From assembly GCF_000384115.1 (NCBI RefSeq), contig NZ_KB913029.1, forward strand, positions 902,907-966,906: DNA of 64,000 nucleotides. Direction: 5' to 3'. The DNA comes from Sporichthya polymorpha DSM 43042 (GTDB lineage: Bacteria > Actinomycetota > Actinomycetes > Sporichthyales > Sporichthyaceae). Position 1 is the first letter of the stretch. The number at the start of each line of letters is the position of its first letter. The notes under the pieces were generated by a model, which ran no database searches, was not told the origin of the DNA, and was given only the letters and a program-made list of their open reading frames with translations. Below, piece by piece: positions 1 through 8,366 of this stretch. The position numbers and the translations under genes are program-made.

Positions 1-1469
1 CGGGAGAAGTACGCCGACGTGTACCGGCCGGCGTCGTCCCACACCGTCCGGCACAGCGTCGGGAACGGCGCGGTGAGGACGAGGTTGCCCTTCGTGCCCG
101 GCGGCACGGGCTCGCCGGCGTCGTCGAGGATCGCGAACTCGTGCCCCGGCACCGCGGTGCCGAGCGACCCGGCCTTGATCGGTTCGACGCCGTACACGGG
201 GTAGGCCCACGTCGACCCCGTCTCGGTCTGGCCGTACGCGTTGACGACGGGGGCGTCGAAGGTCGTCGTCGTCCAGGTGAAGGTGTCGACATCGAGGGGC
301 TCGCCCTGCATGGTGATCAGCTTCAGGCTCAACGGGTGCTCGGCCGCGAGACCGTCCCCGAACTTGCGCAGCATGCGCCACAACGTCGGCGCGGCGAGGA
401 CCTTGGTGACGCGGTGGCGCTCGCAGATCTCGTAGAACCGCGCGGGCGTCGGGGTGTCGAGCGCGCCCTCGTAACAGGCGATCGTCATCCCGCACGCGAG
501 CCCGCCGACGACGGCCTGGATGGGGAACGTCAGCCAGCCGACGTCGGCGGCGACCCAGTACACGTCCCCGGGTTCGTACCCGACCTGCCAGTGCGCGTTC
601 GCCCACGTGCCGAGCAGAAAGCCGCCGACGGAGTGCACGACGCCCTTCGGTCGCGACTCCGTGCCCGAGGTGAAGATCAGGAACGAGGGCGCGTTGGGGT
701 CGAGCGGCAGCGGGGCGAGCCCGCCCTGCCCGTTCGCGACGACCTCGGCGTACGCGATCTCGTTCTCCTCCAGCGGGCCGGCGCTGCCCGCCGCGAGGTC
801 GCCGGTCCGGTCGACGACGACGGTCGCGAGCAGCGTCGGAATCCGCGGCCGCGCGGCCCGCAACGTCTGCAACAGCGGGATCGGCTTGCCGCGCCGGTAG
901 ACCGCGTCCGCGACGATCACGACCTTCGCCCGCGCGGTCAGCAACCGCGACGCGACCGCCTCCTCACCGAACCCGGAGAACAGCACCGTGTAGATCGCGC
1001 CGAGGCGGTTGCAGGCGTGGATCGCGGTGAACGCCTCGACGAGGTTCGGCAGGTAGATGCCGACGACGTCACCCTCCTGGACGCCGAGCTGCGCGAGCCC
1101 CGCGGCCAGAGCTGACACCTCGTTACGAAGCTCGGCGTAGGTGAGGCTGCGGGTGTCGCCCGGCTCGCCCTCCCACACGATCGCGACGCGGTCGGCGGTC
1201 GCCGGGTCCTCGGCCCAGCGGTCGACACAGTTGTCCGCGACGTTGATCCGGCCGCCGGAGAAGTAGCGGAAGTCCCCGAGCTCACCGCTCCGCACCGTGC
1301 TCCAGGGCTCCAGCCACCGCTGCTGCGCCGCGACCCACTCCCAGTACTCGTCGGTGCCGAGGTCGCGGAGCTCCGCGAGCTGGGTGACGCGCTCCGGCAC
1401 CGTCCAGTCCGGCCGCAGCGGGACGAGCGGCGAGGAGAGCAGGTGGTCGAGGGTCTCGCTGTCGGACAT
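1..1469 (-). CDS. AMP-forming acyl-CoA synthetase (acetyl/propionyl-CoA synthetase-like), 3' end cut by window edge
   Basis: Reading leftward from the ATG at 1469, the frame stays open to base 1, giving about 489 residues with no stop, so the C-terminus lies outside the window. The protein has the adenylate-forming ligase layout: an ACS-type N-terminal segment, a phosphate-binding loop of the form TSGTESRPKG, and an NAYGQTETG motif. It should activate a carboxylic acid to its CoA thioester through an acyl-AMP. A GGGAGG Shine-Dalgarno site lies 7-12 bases before the ATG. It is the third gene of an operon behind an acyl-CoA dehydrogenase and a carboxyltransferase, 27 bases after the latter. That context suggests activation of a branched or short-chain acid; the exact substrate is not readable. 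Confidence 0.85.
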   Translation of the reverse strand, partial: MSDSETLDHLLSSPLVPLRPDWTVPERVTQLAELRDLGTDEYWEWVAAQQRWLEPWSTVRSGELGDFRYFSGGRINVADNCVDRWAEDPATADRVAIVWEGEPGDTRSLTYAELRNEVSALAAGLAQLGVQEGDVVGIYLPNLVEAFTAIHACNRLGAIYTVLFSGFGEEAVASRLLTARAKVVIVADAVYRRGKPIPLLQTLRAARPRIPTLLATVVVDRTGDLAAGSAGPLEENEIAYAEVVANGQGGLAPLPLDPNAPSFLIFTSGTESRPKGVVHSVGGFLLGTWANAHWQVGYEPGDVYWVAADVGWLTFPIQAVVGGLACGMTIACYEGALDTPTPARFYEICERHRVTKVLAAPTLWRMLRKFGDGLAAEHPLSLKLITMQGEPLDVDTFTWTTTTFDAPVVNAYGQTETGSTWAYPVYGVEPIKAGSLGTAVPGHEFAILDDAGEPVPPGTKGNLVLTAPFPTLCRTVWDDAGRYTSAYFS

Positions 1470-1496
1470 CGTCGTCCTCCCGAGAGGTTGGGAACG

Positions 1497-3038
1497 TCAG
1501 ACCGGGCTGATCAGGTGGTGTCGTCGGCCGCTGCGCCGGGTCCAGCCCTCGGCGTCGGCGAGGCGGGCGACGAGCTCGGCCCGCAGCGCCGCCGGCGGAA
1601 CGACGGCGTCCACGACGAGCTCGCCGGCGAGGCGGAGCAGGTTGAGGTCGCGCTCCTGCTCGGCGGTGCGCGCGGCGACGAAGGCGGCCCGCTCGTCCGG
1701 GTCGGCAATGGCGGCGATCTTGTTCGCGTACACCGCGTTGGTGGACGCCTCCGGCGACATCGGGCCGATCGTCGCCGTCGGCAGCGCGAGGGTGGCGCGC
1801 GGTGAGAACCCCGGGGCGCACATCGCGTAGTTCCCGGCGGCGTAGGACTTGCGCAGCACCACGGAGATCTTCGGGACGTCCGCGCTCGACATCGCGGCGA
1901 TCAGCTTCGCGCCGTGGCGGATGATCCCGGCCCGCTCCACCGCCGCGCCCACCATGAAGCCGGGCACGTCGTGCAGGAACAGCAGCGGGACGTTGTAGGC
2001 GTCACACATCGAGATGAAGCGCGTCGCCTTGTCCGCGGAGTCGACGAAGATCGCGCCGCTGCGGACGCTCGGCTGGTTCGCGACGAGCCCGACGACCCGG
2101 CCGTCGAGCCGCGCGAGGCCGACGACCATCTCCTGCGCCCACCGCGCCTTGATCTCGAAGAACGACCCGGCGTCGACCACGCCCTCGATCACGTCGCGGA
2201 CGTCGTAGGGGGTGTTCGGGTCCGCGGGGACGACGCCGTCGTGCAACGCGCGTTCGGGCGGGACGCCGGGGACGGACGCGGGCGGAGATCGGTAGTCGTC
2301 GGGCAGGTACGACAACAGCAGGCGCGCGGCGGCGATCGCCTCCCAGTCCGAGCCGAATCGCTCGTCGGCGCAGCCGGAGACCGACGTGTGCATCTCGGCG
2401 CCGCCCATCTCCTCCAGGCTCGTGATCTCGCCGGTCACCTTCTCCGCGACGCGGGGGCTCGCGAGGTACATCGACGCGTTGCCCTCGACCATCCCGACCC
2501 AGTCGCAGAACGCGGGCATGTAGGCGCCGCCCGCGGCCGACGGCCCGAGCAGCACGCAGATCTGCGGCACCCGGCCGGACAGCGTGACCTGCTGGTGGAA
2601 GATCGCCGACGCCCCGCGGGGGCCGGGGAAGAAGCCCAGCTGGTCGGTCAGCCGGCCGCCCGCGGCGTCGACGAGGTAGACGACCGGCAGCAGGTCGCGG
2701 TCGGCGCGCTCCAGGATGCGGATCTGCTTCTCGCACGTTCGCGCGCCCCACGAGCCGGCCTTGACCGTGAAGTCCGAGGCGATCACCGCGACGCGGCGCC
2801 CGTCGATCCGGCCGACGCCGGTGACGACGCCGTCGGCCGGGAGGACCTTCGCCGGATCAGGATCGCCCGCGCTCGCCAGCAGGCCGTCCTCGACGAAGCT
2901 GTCGGGGTCGAGCAGGAGCGCGAGCCGTTCGCGGACCGGCAACTTGTCCGGCCACCGCGCCGCGTGCTCGTCGGCCGAGACGTTCCCCCGCCGCGCGTGC
3001 TCCTGCGCGGCGAGGACGTCCGCCGTCCCCGGGCTCAA
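1497..3038 (-). CDS. Acyl-CoA carboxylase carboxyltransferase (beta) subunit
   Basis: A 513-residue carboxyltransferase of the biotin-dependent acyl-CoA carboxylase family (methylcrotonyl/propionyl/geranyl type). It transfers CO2 from carboxybiotin to an acyl-CoA. The two crotonase-like halves are visible. The C-terminal half contains FLHDVPGFMVG and a stretch around KSYAAGNYAMC, typical of the acyl-CoA binding core. I place the start at a TTG that overlaps the stop of the upstream dehydrogenase (TTGA) and has AAGGGG about 8 bases before it; the frame stays open further upstream but reads as shadow there. Length fits the family (about 510-540). No biotin carboxylase subunit lies next to it, so its partner must be elsewhere. 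Pairing with an isovaleryl-type dehydrogenase suggests leucine or terpenoid-like branched acid catabolism (inference). Confidence 0.85.
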   Translation of the reverse strand: MSPGTADVLAAQEHARRGNVSADEHAARWPDKLPVRERLALLLDPDSFVEDGLLASAGDPDPAKVLPADGVVTGVGRIDGRRVAVIASDFTVKAGSWGARTCEKQIRILERADRDLLPVVYLVDAAGGRLTDQLGFFPGPRGASAIFHQQVTLSGRVPQICVLLGPSAAGGAYMPAFCDWVGMVEGNASMYLASPRVAEKVTGEITSLEEMGGAEMHTSVSGCADERFGSDWEAIAAARLLLSYLPDDYRSPPASVPGVPPERALHDGVVPADPNTPYDVRDVIEGVVDAGSFFEIKARWAQEMVVGLARLDGRVVGLVANQPSVRSGAIFVDSADKATRFISMCDAYNVPLLFLHDVPGFMVGAAVERAGIIRHGAKLIAAMSSADVPKISVVLRKSYAAGNYAMCAPGFSPRATLALPTATIGPMSPEASTNAVYANKIAAIADPDERAAFVAARTAEQERDLNLLRLAGELVVDAVVPPAALRAELVARLADAEGWTRRSGRRHHLISPV

Positions 3039-4189
3039 GGCACGAGCCCCTTGGTGAGGATCTCGAGCTGGATCTCGTCGGTGCCGCCGCCGATCCGCAG
3101 GATGCGCGCGTCGCGGTAGTGCATCGCGACCGGGGTCTCCTCGACGAACCCGGCGCCGCCGAAGAGTTGCACGGCGTCGTCGACGATCCGGTTGGCCGCG
3201 ACGGCCGCCAGGTACTTCGCCTGAGCCACGGTCTTGAGCGCGTCCGGGTGCCCGGCGTCGAGGCGGGCCGCGGACTGATGGGTCATCAGACGCGCGGCGT
3301 CGAGCTCGATCTCCATCGTCGCGAGGCGGTGGCGGACGGTCTGCAGCCCGATCAGCGGGGCGCCGAACGCCTCGCGGTCGCGGACGTAGTTGCGCGCGAG
3401 ATCGAGACACTCCGCCGCGTGTCCGAGACCCATCCCGGCGAGCGCGACCCGCTCGAGCTGGAAGCCCTCCATGATCTGCTGGAACCCGCGGCCCTCGGTG
3501 CCGAGCACCGCGTCGGCGGCGACCGGCACGTCGTCGAGGATCACCTCACGGGTGTCCGAGGAGTGCCAGCCCATCTTCGTCAGCGGGTTGCCGAACGAGA
3601 GCCCGGGAGCATCGGCCTTGACCAGGAACAGCGTCACGCCGCCGTGCCGGTCGGAGCTGGTCCGCGCGCCGACGATCAGCACGTCCGCGAGCGCCGCGTT
3701 GGTGATGAACATCTTGCGGCCGTTGAGGACCCAGCCGGCTGCCCCGTCCGACAGTTCGGTTCGCCGCGCCGTCGACGTCATGCCCGCGACGTCGGAGCCG
3801 GCCTGCGGTTCGGTGACCGCGATCGCGGCGATCGCCTCGCCGTCGCAGAGGGCGCGGACCCACCGTTGCTGCTGCGCCGCGGTGCCGTGCCGGACCAGGT
3901 GCGGCCCGGCCATGTAGGCGCTGACGAGCGCGGTGACCGCCAGACCACCGCTGGCGCGGGCCAACTCCTCGGACAGGATCGCGACCGCGAGCGAGTCCGT
4001 GCCCGAGCCACCGAGCTCCTCCGGCGTCGTCAGGCCGAGGAGGCCGGCCGCGCCGAAGCGCTTCATCAGTTCACGCGGGAACGTCCTGCTCGTCTCGGCC
4101 TCGACGACCAGCGGACGGACCTCCCGGTCGACGAACGACCGACAGGTCGCACGGAAGGCCACGTGCTCGGCGCTCAGTTCCCAGCTCAT
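3035..4189 (-). CDS. Acyl-CoA dehydrogenase (isovaleryl-CoA dehydrogenase-like)
   Basis: This 384-residue flavoprotein has the full acyl-CoA dehydrogenase fold. TEPQAGSD (about residues 126-133) is the FAD/substrate signature, and the C-terminus carries GGGTDEIQ. The usual catalytic Glu before the GT of that motif is Gly, as in isovaleryl-CoA and long-chain dehydrogenases. In those enzymes the base sits on helix G, and Glu246 in FQLERVAL is at the equivalent place. It should oxidise a branched acyl-CoA and pass electrons to ETF. It is the first gene of the operon, and its stop overlaps the TTG start of the carboxyltransferase. A palindromic operator and a divergent TetR gene lie upstream. Confidence 0.9.
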   Translation of the reverse strand: MSWELSAEHVAFRATCRSFVDREVRPLVVEAETSRTFPRELMKRFGAAGLLGLTTPEELGGSGTDSLAVAILSEELARASGGLAVTALVSAYMAGPHLVRHGTAAQQQRWVRALCDGEAIAAIAVTEPQAGSDVAGMTSTARRTELSDGAAGWVLNGRKMFITNAALADVLIVGARTSSDRHGGVTLFLVKADAPGLSFGNPLTKMGWHSSDTREVILDDVPVAADAVLGTEGRGFQQIMEGFQLERVALAGMGLGHAAECLDLARNYVRDREAFGAPLIGLQTVRHRLATMEIELDAARLMTHQSAARLDAGHPDALKTVAQAKYLAAVAANRIVDDAVQLFGGAGFVEETPVAMHYRDARILRIGGGTDEIQLEILTKGLVP

Positions 4190-4208
4190 CCGGTTGCTCC
4201 CCGGGTTC

Positions 4209-4228
4209 TCGACCGACTGGTCGGTCGA
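4209..4228. promoter_or_regulatory. TetR-type operator in divergent promoter region
   Basis: A perfect 20-base inverted repeat, TCGACCGAC-TG-GTCGGTCGA, lies 20 bases upstream of the dehydrogenase start and 16 bases upstream of the TetR start. Position, symmetry and the ACCGAC/GTCGGT half-sites fit autoregulation and control of the divergent operon by the adjacent TetR protein (inference). Confidence 0.7.
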
Positions 4229-4244
4229 CGGTACCCTGTTGTTC

Positions 4245-4865
4245 GTGACGACAACAAGCCCGACCCGGGCGGACGCCCAGCGCGTCCGGGTGGTGTCGAC
4301 CGCGGCCGAGATCTTCAGCCGTCAGGGCTTCCGCGCCACCTCCATGAACGAGATCGCCGCGGCCGTCGGGCTCTCGAAGCCCACGCTGTACCACTACTTC
4401 CGCAGCAAGGAGGAGCTACTCGTCCGGATCTACTCCGAGGTCCTGGCCGAGAGCGTCGAGGAGGCCCGCGCCCTCGTCGCCGCCGCCCCTTCTCCCCTGG
4501 AGGCAATCCGCGCGCTGATCACCGCGCGCGTCGTCTACACCTGCGAGAAACAGCAGCTGCTCAAGGTCTGCTTCGAGGAGGAGCACGAGCTCCCCGCCGA
4601 CCTCGCCGACGAACTGCTGGCCCGGCGCAAGGAGTTCGAGGACCTGTTCCTCGACGCCGTCACCGCTCACCTCGCTGCCCACCGCGCGACCCACCCGGAC
4701 GCGCCGGCCGGCCCCCTGGAGGAGATGGCGCCGCGCGTGTACGTGAACACCTGCCTGGGCGCGATCAACTGGTGCTACAAGTGGTACCGCCCGTCCGGCC
4801 CGGCCACGCCCGCCGAACTCGGCCGCCAGATCGCGGCGACCCTCACGGCCCCCCTGGAGCGTTGA
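4245..4865 (+). CDS. TetR/AcrR family transcriptional regulator
   Basis: A 206-residue TetR regulator. The N-terminal helix-turn-helix (about residues 20-60) contains MNEIAAAVGLSKPTLYHYF followed by RSKEELL, the standard TetR DNA-binding signature. The remaining alpha-helical part is a ligand-binding domain resembling the FadR/PsrA-like acyl-CoA responders. I chose the GTG at 4245 because the helix-turn-helix begins soon after it and the operator lies just before it; the open frame extends upstream only as antisense of the dehydrogenase. It is expected to repress the divergent acyl-CoA catabolic operon until a CoA thioester binds. The ligand is not identifiable. Confidence 0.88.
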   Translation: MTTTSPTRADAQRVRVVSTAAEIFSRQGFRATSMNEIAAAVGLSKPTLYHYFRSKEELLVRIYSEVLAESVEEARALVAAAPSPLEAIRALITARVVYTCEKQQLLKVCFEEEHELPADLADELLARRKEFEDLFLDAVTAHLAAHRATHPDAPAGPLEEMAPRVYVNTCLGAINWCYKWYRPSGPATPAELGRQIAATLTAPLER

Positions 4866-4916
4866 CAAAGGGTGACACCCCTTGTCGACGGTTTACAAAG
4901 GGTGTCACCCCTTGTC
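4864..4916. terminator. Bidirectional hairpin built from two copies of a GGGTGWCACCC palindrome
   Basis: Two near-identical 26-base units begin at 4865 and 4895, each containing AAAGGGTG[A/T]CACCCCTT. Together they form a hairpin with 22-base arms (4864-4885 and 4895-4916, two mismatches) and a 9-base loop. It follows the TetR stop directly and precedes the stop of the convergent membrane protein gene, so it probably terminates both. There is no U-tract. The same core recurs at 32777-32826 and 45958-45974. Confidence 0.65.
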
Positions 4917-4938
4917 GACGAAGGGGGTGGGGCGGGGC

Positions 4939-6186
4939 TCAGCGCTCGAAGGCGAGAAGGCTCGCGAGGGAGGGGAGCTTGACCTCGGCCTGCTTGAGGG
5001 CGCCGACGAGGCCGAGGGTGCAGCCGACGGCGAGGGCGGCGAGGGCGTAGGAGGCGTCGACCGGGGTCAGGGCGACGGCGGCGCCGACGATCCAGCAGAC
5101 CTGGAACCCGACGGCGTAGCGGACGACGACGCGGCGGCGGCCGGCCGGGCAGGTGAGCTGCTGGGTGAGGCCGTCGAAGGCGACCTTGCCGGCGGCCCAG
5201 GCGAACGCGGAGCTGAGCGCGACCGCGAAGGACCACACCGCGCGGCCGTCCCACGCCGCGGAGGCGGCGGTGAAGGCGAGCACGGCGAGCAGGGTCGGGG
5301 GCAGCGCCCACATCGGCATGAACGGACGGGCGGCGCCGGCGGTGAACGTACCGAGCGCGCCGCCGATCACGGCCGCGGCGACCAGCGCGGAGAACAGCGC
5401 CGGGTTGTCCTTGGCCGAGAAGGCGAGCAGGAAGGTCAGGAAACCGGTCGCGAACCGGATGACGGCCAGCGCGACGCCGGCCGCCACGGTGCGGGACGGC
5501 AGGCGGGCGGCGTCCCCGTCGATCACGAGGTCGCGGTCGACGGCGTCGATCGCACGCTCGCCCGGGACCCGCGGCAGGACCACGAGCGCGGAGAGCGCAT
5601 AGGCGCCGACGGCGACGAACAGGGCGCCCGAGGAGGCGCCGGTCAGCGCGACGACCGCGGTGGCGATGCCGGCGCCGATCGCGCTGGCGATGTTCACCGT
5701 CGCGGACAGCCAGGTGTTGGCCCAGACCAGCGAGCGGTCGGACGGCAGGATCTCCGGAACGTACGCGGTGCGGGCGATGCCGTGCACCCGCGACGTCACC
5801 AGCAGCGCGAGCGCCAGCGGGTACAGCGCCGCGGTCTCCACGCCCCCGATCAACGCGGCGGCCAGGCCGACCCGGATCGCCGAGGCGAGGAACAGCGTGT
5901 GCCGGAGTTGCTTTGCGTGCCGGGCGAGCAGCCCGTCGACGACCGGCGTGAGCAGTGCCACGGGCAGCATCGCCAGCGCCAGGTACAGCACGACCTGCTG
6001 GCGCGCGGCGTCACTCGGAGCCGTGAAGAAGATGGTGTTCGCGAGCGCGATCGCCACCATCACGTCGCCCGCGGCGTGCATTGCGACCGCCGCGGTCAGA
6101 CGCGAAAAAGGGCGGACGATCCTACGGTTCTCCCGTGCGGACGCAGCGTCAGACACGCCGTCCACAGCCGCCCCCGTATTGCTCAT
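4939..6186 (-). CDS. MFS-like multi-spanning membrane protein
   Basis: A 415-residue protein made almost entirely of hydrophobic helices (about 10-12 spans), with short charged loops resembling a major facilitator transporter of the unassigned actinobacterial type. I chose the ATG at 6186 (MSNTGAAVDG) because upstream residues look like non-coding translation. No strong Shine-Dalgarno site precedes it, so it may be leaderless or weakly initiated. It stands alone on the minus strand, ends against the convergent TetR gene across the hairpin, and has no neighbour that suggests a substrate. Confidence 0.7.
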   Translation of the reverse strand: MSNTGAAVDGVSDAASARENRRIVRPFSRLTAAVAMHAAGDVMVAIALANTIFFTAPSDAARQQVVLYLALAMLPVALLTPVVDGLLARHAKQLRHTLFLASAIRVGLAAALIGGVETAALYPLALALLVTSRVHGIARTAYVPEILPSDRSLVWANTWLSATVNIASAIGAGIATAVVALTGASSGALFVAVGAYALSALVVLPRVPGERAIDAVDRDLVIDGDAARLPSRTVAAGVALAVIRFATGFLTFLLAFSAKDNPALFSALVAAAVIGGALGTFTAGAARPFMPMWALPPTLLAVLAFTAASAAWDGRAVWSFAVALSSAFAWAAGKVAFDGLTQQLTCPAGRRRVVVRYAVGFQVCWIVGAAVALTPVDASYALAALAVGCTLGLVGALKQAEVKLPSLASLLAFER

Positions 6187-6409
6187 GTCAGTTGGGTACC
6201 ACACGGGATCGCTCTTACGCGGTCGTGTGACCAACCTGTAGGTGAACGCTGGGGGCATCTCGCTTGGACGCGCGCAACGGTCTGTCCGTTCCTGGGCGAA
6301 TTGATCCCCGTTGCCCACGTCGGCCGTCTCCCTCCCGTCGGCGTAGTCCCCCGACTACCAGAGTTATCGGCCGGGATGTGCGGCACCTGTGGGCCCGGTG
6401 GGTATTCGC

Positions 6410-6667
6410 TCAGGCGCGGCGCAGCACCCGGTCGGGACCGACCTCCAGAGCGCCCGCGGGTTCGTCCGCGGCGTCGGGATTCCAGGCGGTCGCGACCGTC
6501 CACACGACCGCGACGAACGGCACGGCCAGCAGCGCGCCGAGGATCCCGGCGAGCGCGGTCCCGGCCGTGAGGCTGAGCAGGACGAGCACCTGCAACGCCC
6601 GACCGGCCACCCGGCCCAGCACGTCCTGCTGAGGCGGCGGAGTGAGCCGAATGCGCCGCGCGGTCAC
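6410..6667 (-). pseudogene. C-terminal remnant of an AI-2E family (UPF0118) transporter
   Basis: This 85-residue frame contains GRALQVLVLLSLTAG, then ALAGILGALLAVPFVAVVW, which is the typical last membrane region of AI-2E family transporters (normally about 350 residues with 7-8 spans). The upstream spans are missing, and only about 20 residues of unrelated basic sequence precede the match. It starts 20 bases after the response regulator stop. I read it as a decayed gene end; a small membrane protein that is still expressed is possible. The 223 bases between it and the MFS start (6187-6409) hold no gene I can support. Confidence 0.5.
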
Positions 6668-6687
6668 CCGTTCGCACTACCCGGTTC

Positions 6688-7347
6688 TCAGGGTTCGATC
6701 AGCCCGGCCCGGATCGCGTAGCGGGTGAGCTCGGTGCGGTCACGCATCCCGAGCTTGGAGAGAACGTTGGCCCGGTGCCGCTCGACGGTCTTGACGCTGA
6801 TCGTCAGCGCCTCGGCGATCTCCTTGTTGGAGTGGCCCTCGGCGATCAGCTTCACGACCTCGTCCTCGCGCGGGGTGAGCGCGCCGCCCGGGAGGGGCTC
6901 GCCGCGCCGGTTCCGGTCGAGCACGTCGCGGACGAGGACGCTGAGCGCCCCGGCGTAGACGAACGGCTCACCCCGCATCGCCGCGCGGCAGGCGGAGATC
7001 AGGTCCTGGTCCGCGACGGACTTGAGCACGTAGCCCGAGGCGCCGACCTTGAGCGCCTCGAAGAAGTACTGCTCGCTGTCGTACATCGAGAGCAGCAGGA
7101 TCCGCATCGCCGGGAAGCGCCGGTGCAGCTCGCGCGCGGCCTGGAGCCCGGTCATCCGGGGCATGGCGACGTCGAGCACGGCGAGGTCGATCTCGTGCTC
7201 CTTCACCGCGGCGACCGCTTCGGCCCCGTCCCCCGCCTCGGCGACGACCGCGAGGTCGGGCTCGGCGTCGAGGATCAGCCGCACACCGCGTCGGACGAGG
7301 ACGTGGTCGTCCGCGAGCAGGATCCGCACCGCTGTTTCTGGCGCCAC
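6688..7347 (-). CDS. NarL/FixJ-family response regulator
   Basis: A 219-residue two-domain regulator. The receiver domain has the acidic pair (LLADDH), the phospho-acceptor Asp in LAVLDVAMPRM and the conserved Lys in GYVLKSV. The C-terminal LuxR-type helix-turn-helix contains LTPREDEVVKLIAEGHSNKE and SVKTVERHRANVLSKLG. I chose the GTG at 7347 because it lies one base after the kinase stop (TGACGTG) and the receiver fold begins 8 residues later. It is the cognate partner of the upstream kinase and the last intact gene of the siderophore-transport run, so iron or envelope signals are plausible inputs. Confidence 0.92.
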   Translation of the reverse strand: MAPETAVRILLADDHVLVRRGVRLILDAEPDLAVVAEAGDGAEAVAAVKEHEIDLAVLDVAMPRMTGLQAARELHRRFPAMRILLLSMYDSEQYFFEALKVGASGYVLKSVADQDLISACRAAMRGEPFVYAGALSVLVRDVLDRNRRGEPLPGGALTPREDEVVKLIAEGHSNKEIAEALTISVKTVERHRANVLSKLGMRDRTELTRYAIRAGLIEP

Positions 7348-7348
7348 G

Positions 7349-8356
7349 TCAGCTGACCCCCGCCCGCGGTCGGAGGGGGACGAGCATGCGGACCTCGGTG
7401 CCACCGCCGGAGCGGGATCCGACGCGCAGGTCGGCTCCGATCAGCAGCGCCCGCTCGCGCATGCCGCGGATGCCGGCGCCGTCCTCGGCCCCGCGCAGCC
7501 CGTGGCCGTCGTCGGCGACGCGCAGCACGACCGCCTCGCCCTGCCGGGACAGGGACAGCTCGACGCGGTTCGCGCCGGAGTGCCGGGCGGCGTTGGTCAG
7601 TCCCTCCTGCGCGACGCGGTAGACGACGAGCTCGGCCTGCGGGTCGAGCGCGGGCAGGCCCGGGGCGAACCCGCGCCGGACGGGCAGGCCGGTGTTCTCG
7701 GTGAACTCCGACGCGAGCGCGGCGAGGGCGGAGAGCAGCCCGAGGTCGTCGAGGACGCCGGGGCGCAACCGTCGCGCGACGCGGCGGACCTCGTCGAGGC
7801 TCGCCCGCGCGGACTCCTGGATCAGCTCGAGCTCCTCGGACAACTGCGGCGGCGCCTGGTCGGCGACCCGCTTGAGCCCGAGCAGCACGACGGTCAGGGA
7901 CTGCCCGATCTCGTCGTGGAGCTCGCGCGCGATCCGGGCGCGCTCGGCCTCGGTCGCGGCCAAGGCGGCGGCCGCGCTCGCGCTGCGCTCGGCCTCCAGC
8001 CGGTCGAGCATGGCGTTGTAGCTCGCGACCAGCGCGGCGACTCCACCGGTGCCGGCGTCCGCCGGCGAGACACGCTGCCCCGGGCGGAGCAGGTCGACAC
8101 TGCTCATCTGGCGGCTGAGCCGGTCGAGCGGGGCGAGCCGGTTGTGCAGCAGCAGCCCGTTGGTGACGAGCATGACGGTCAGCCCGACGGCGAGGACGAT
8201 CGCCTCGGAGAGCACGACCCGCGTCGACACCGTGGCCGGCGACAACGCCAGGGCGACGGTGCCGACCACGAAGACCGCTCCGTTGATCGCGATGACCCAC
8301 CAGAACAGGGGCAGGTCGAAGGACTTCCCGGAGCTCCTCGTCGGCAGCAGCTTCAC
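7349..8356 (-). CDS. DesK/NarX-type sensor histidine kinase
   Basis: A 335-residue membrane kinase. Two N-terminal membrane spans (about residues 20-75) are followed by a HAMP-like linker, a HisKA_3 domain with the phospho-accepting His in ARELHDEIGQSL, and an HATPase_c domain ending in ADDGHGLRGAEDGAGIRGM. The periplasmic loop is short, suggesting sensing within the membrane or from a partner protein. The gene starts 10 bases after the second ABC half transporter and is followed at once by its regulator. The tight spacing puts this two-component system in the same transcript as the transporter. Confidence 0.9.
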   Translation of the reverse strand: MKLLPTRSSGKSFDLPLFWWVIAINGAVFVVGTVALALSPATVSTRVVLSEAIVLAVGLTVMLVTNGLLLHNRLAPLDRLSRQMSSVDLLRPGQRVSPADAGTGGVAALVASYNAMLDRLEAERSASAAAALAATEAERARIARELHDEIGQSLTVVLLGLKRVADQAPPQLSEELELIQESARASLDEVRRVARRLRPGVLDDLGLLSALAALASEFTENTGLPVRRGFAPGLPALDPQAELVVYRVAQEGLTNAARHSGANRVELSLSRQGEAVVLRVADDGHGLRGAEDGAGIRGMRERALLIGADLRVGSRSGGGTEVRMLVPLRPRAGVS

Positions 8357-8366
8357 GCGTCCATCC

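Noticed and set aside
6187-6409. Start of the MFS-like gene at 6318 instead of 6186
   Set aside because: The extra 44 residues are polar and irregular, with no membrane or signal features and no ribosome site, so they look like non-coding translation.
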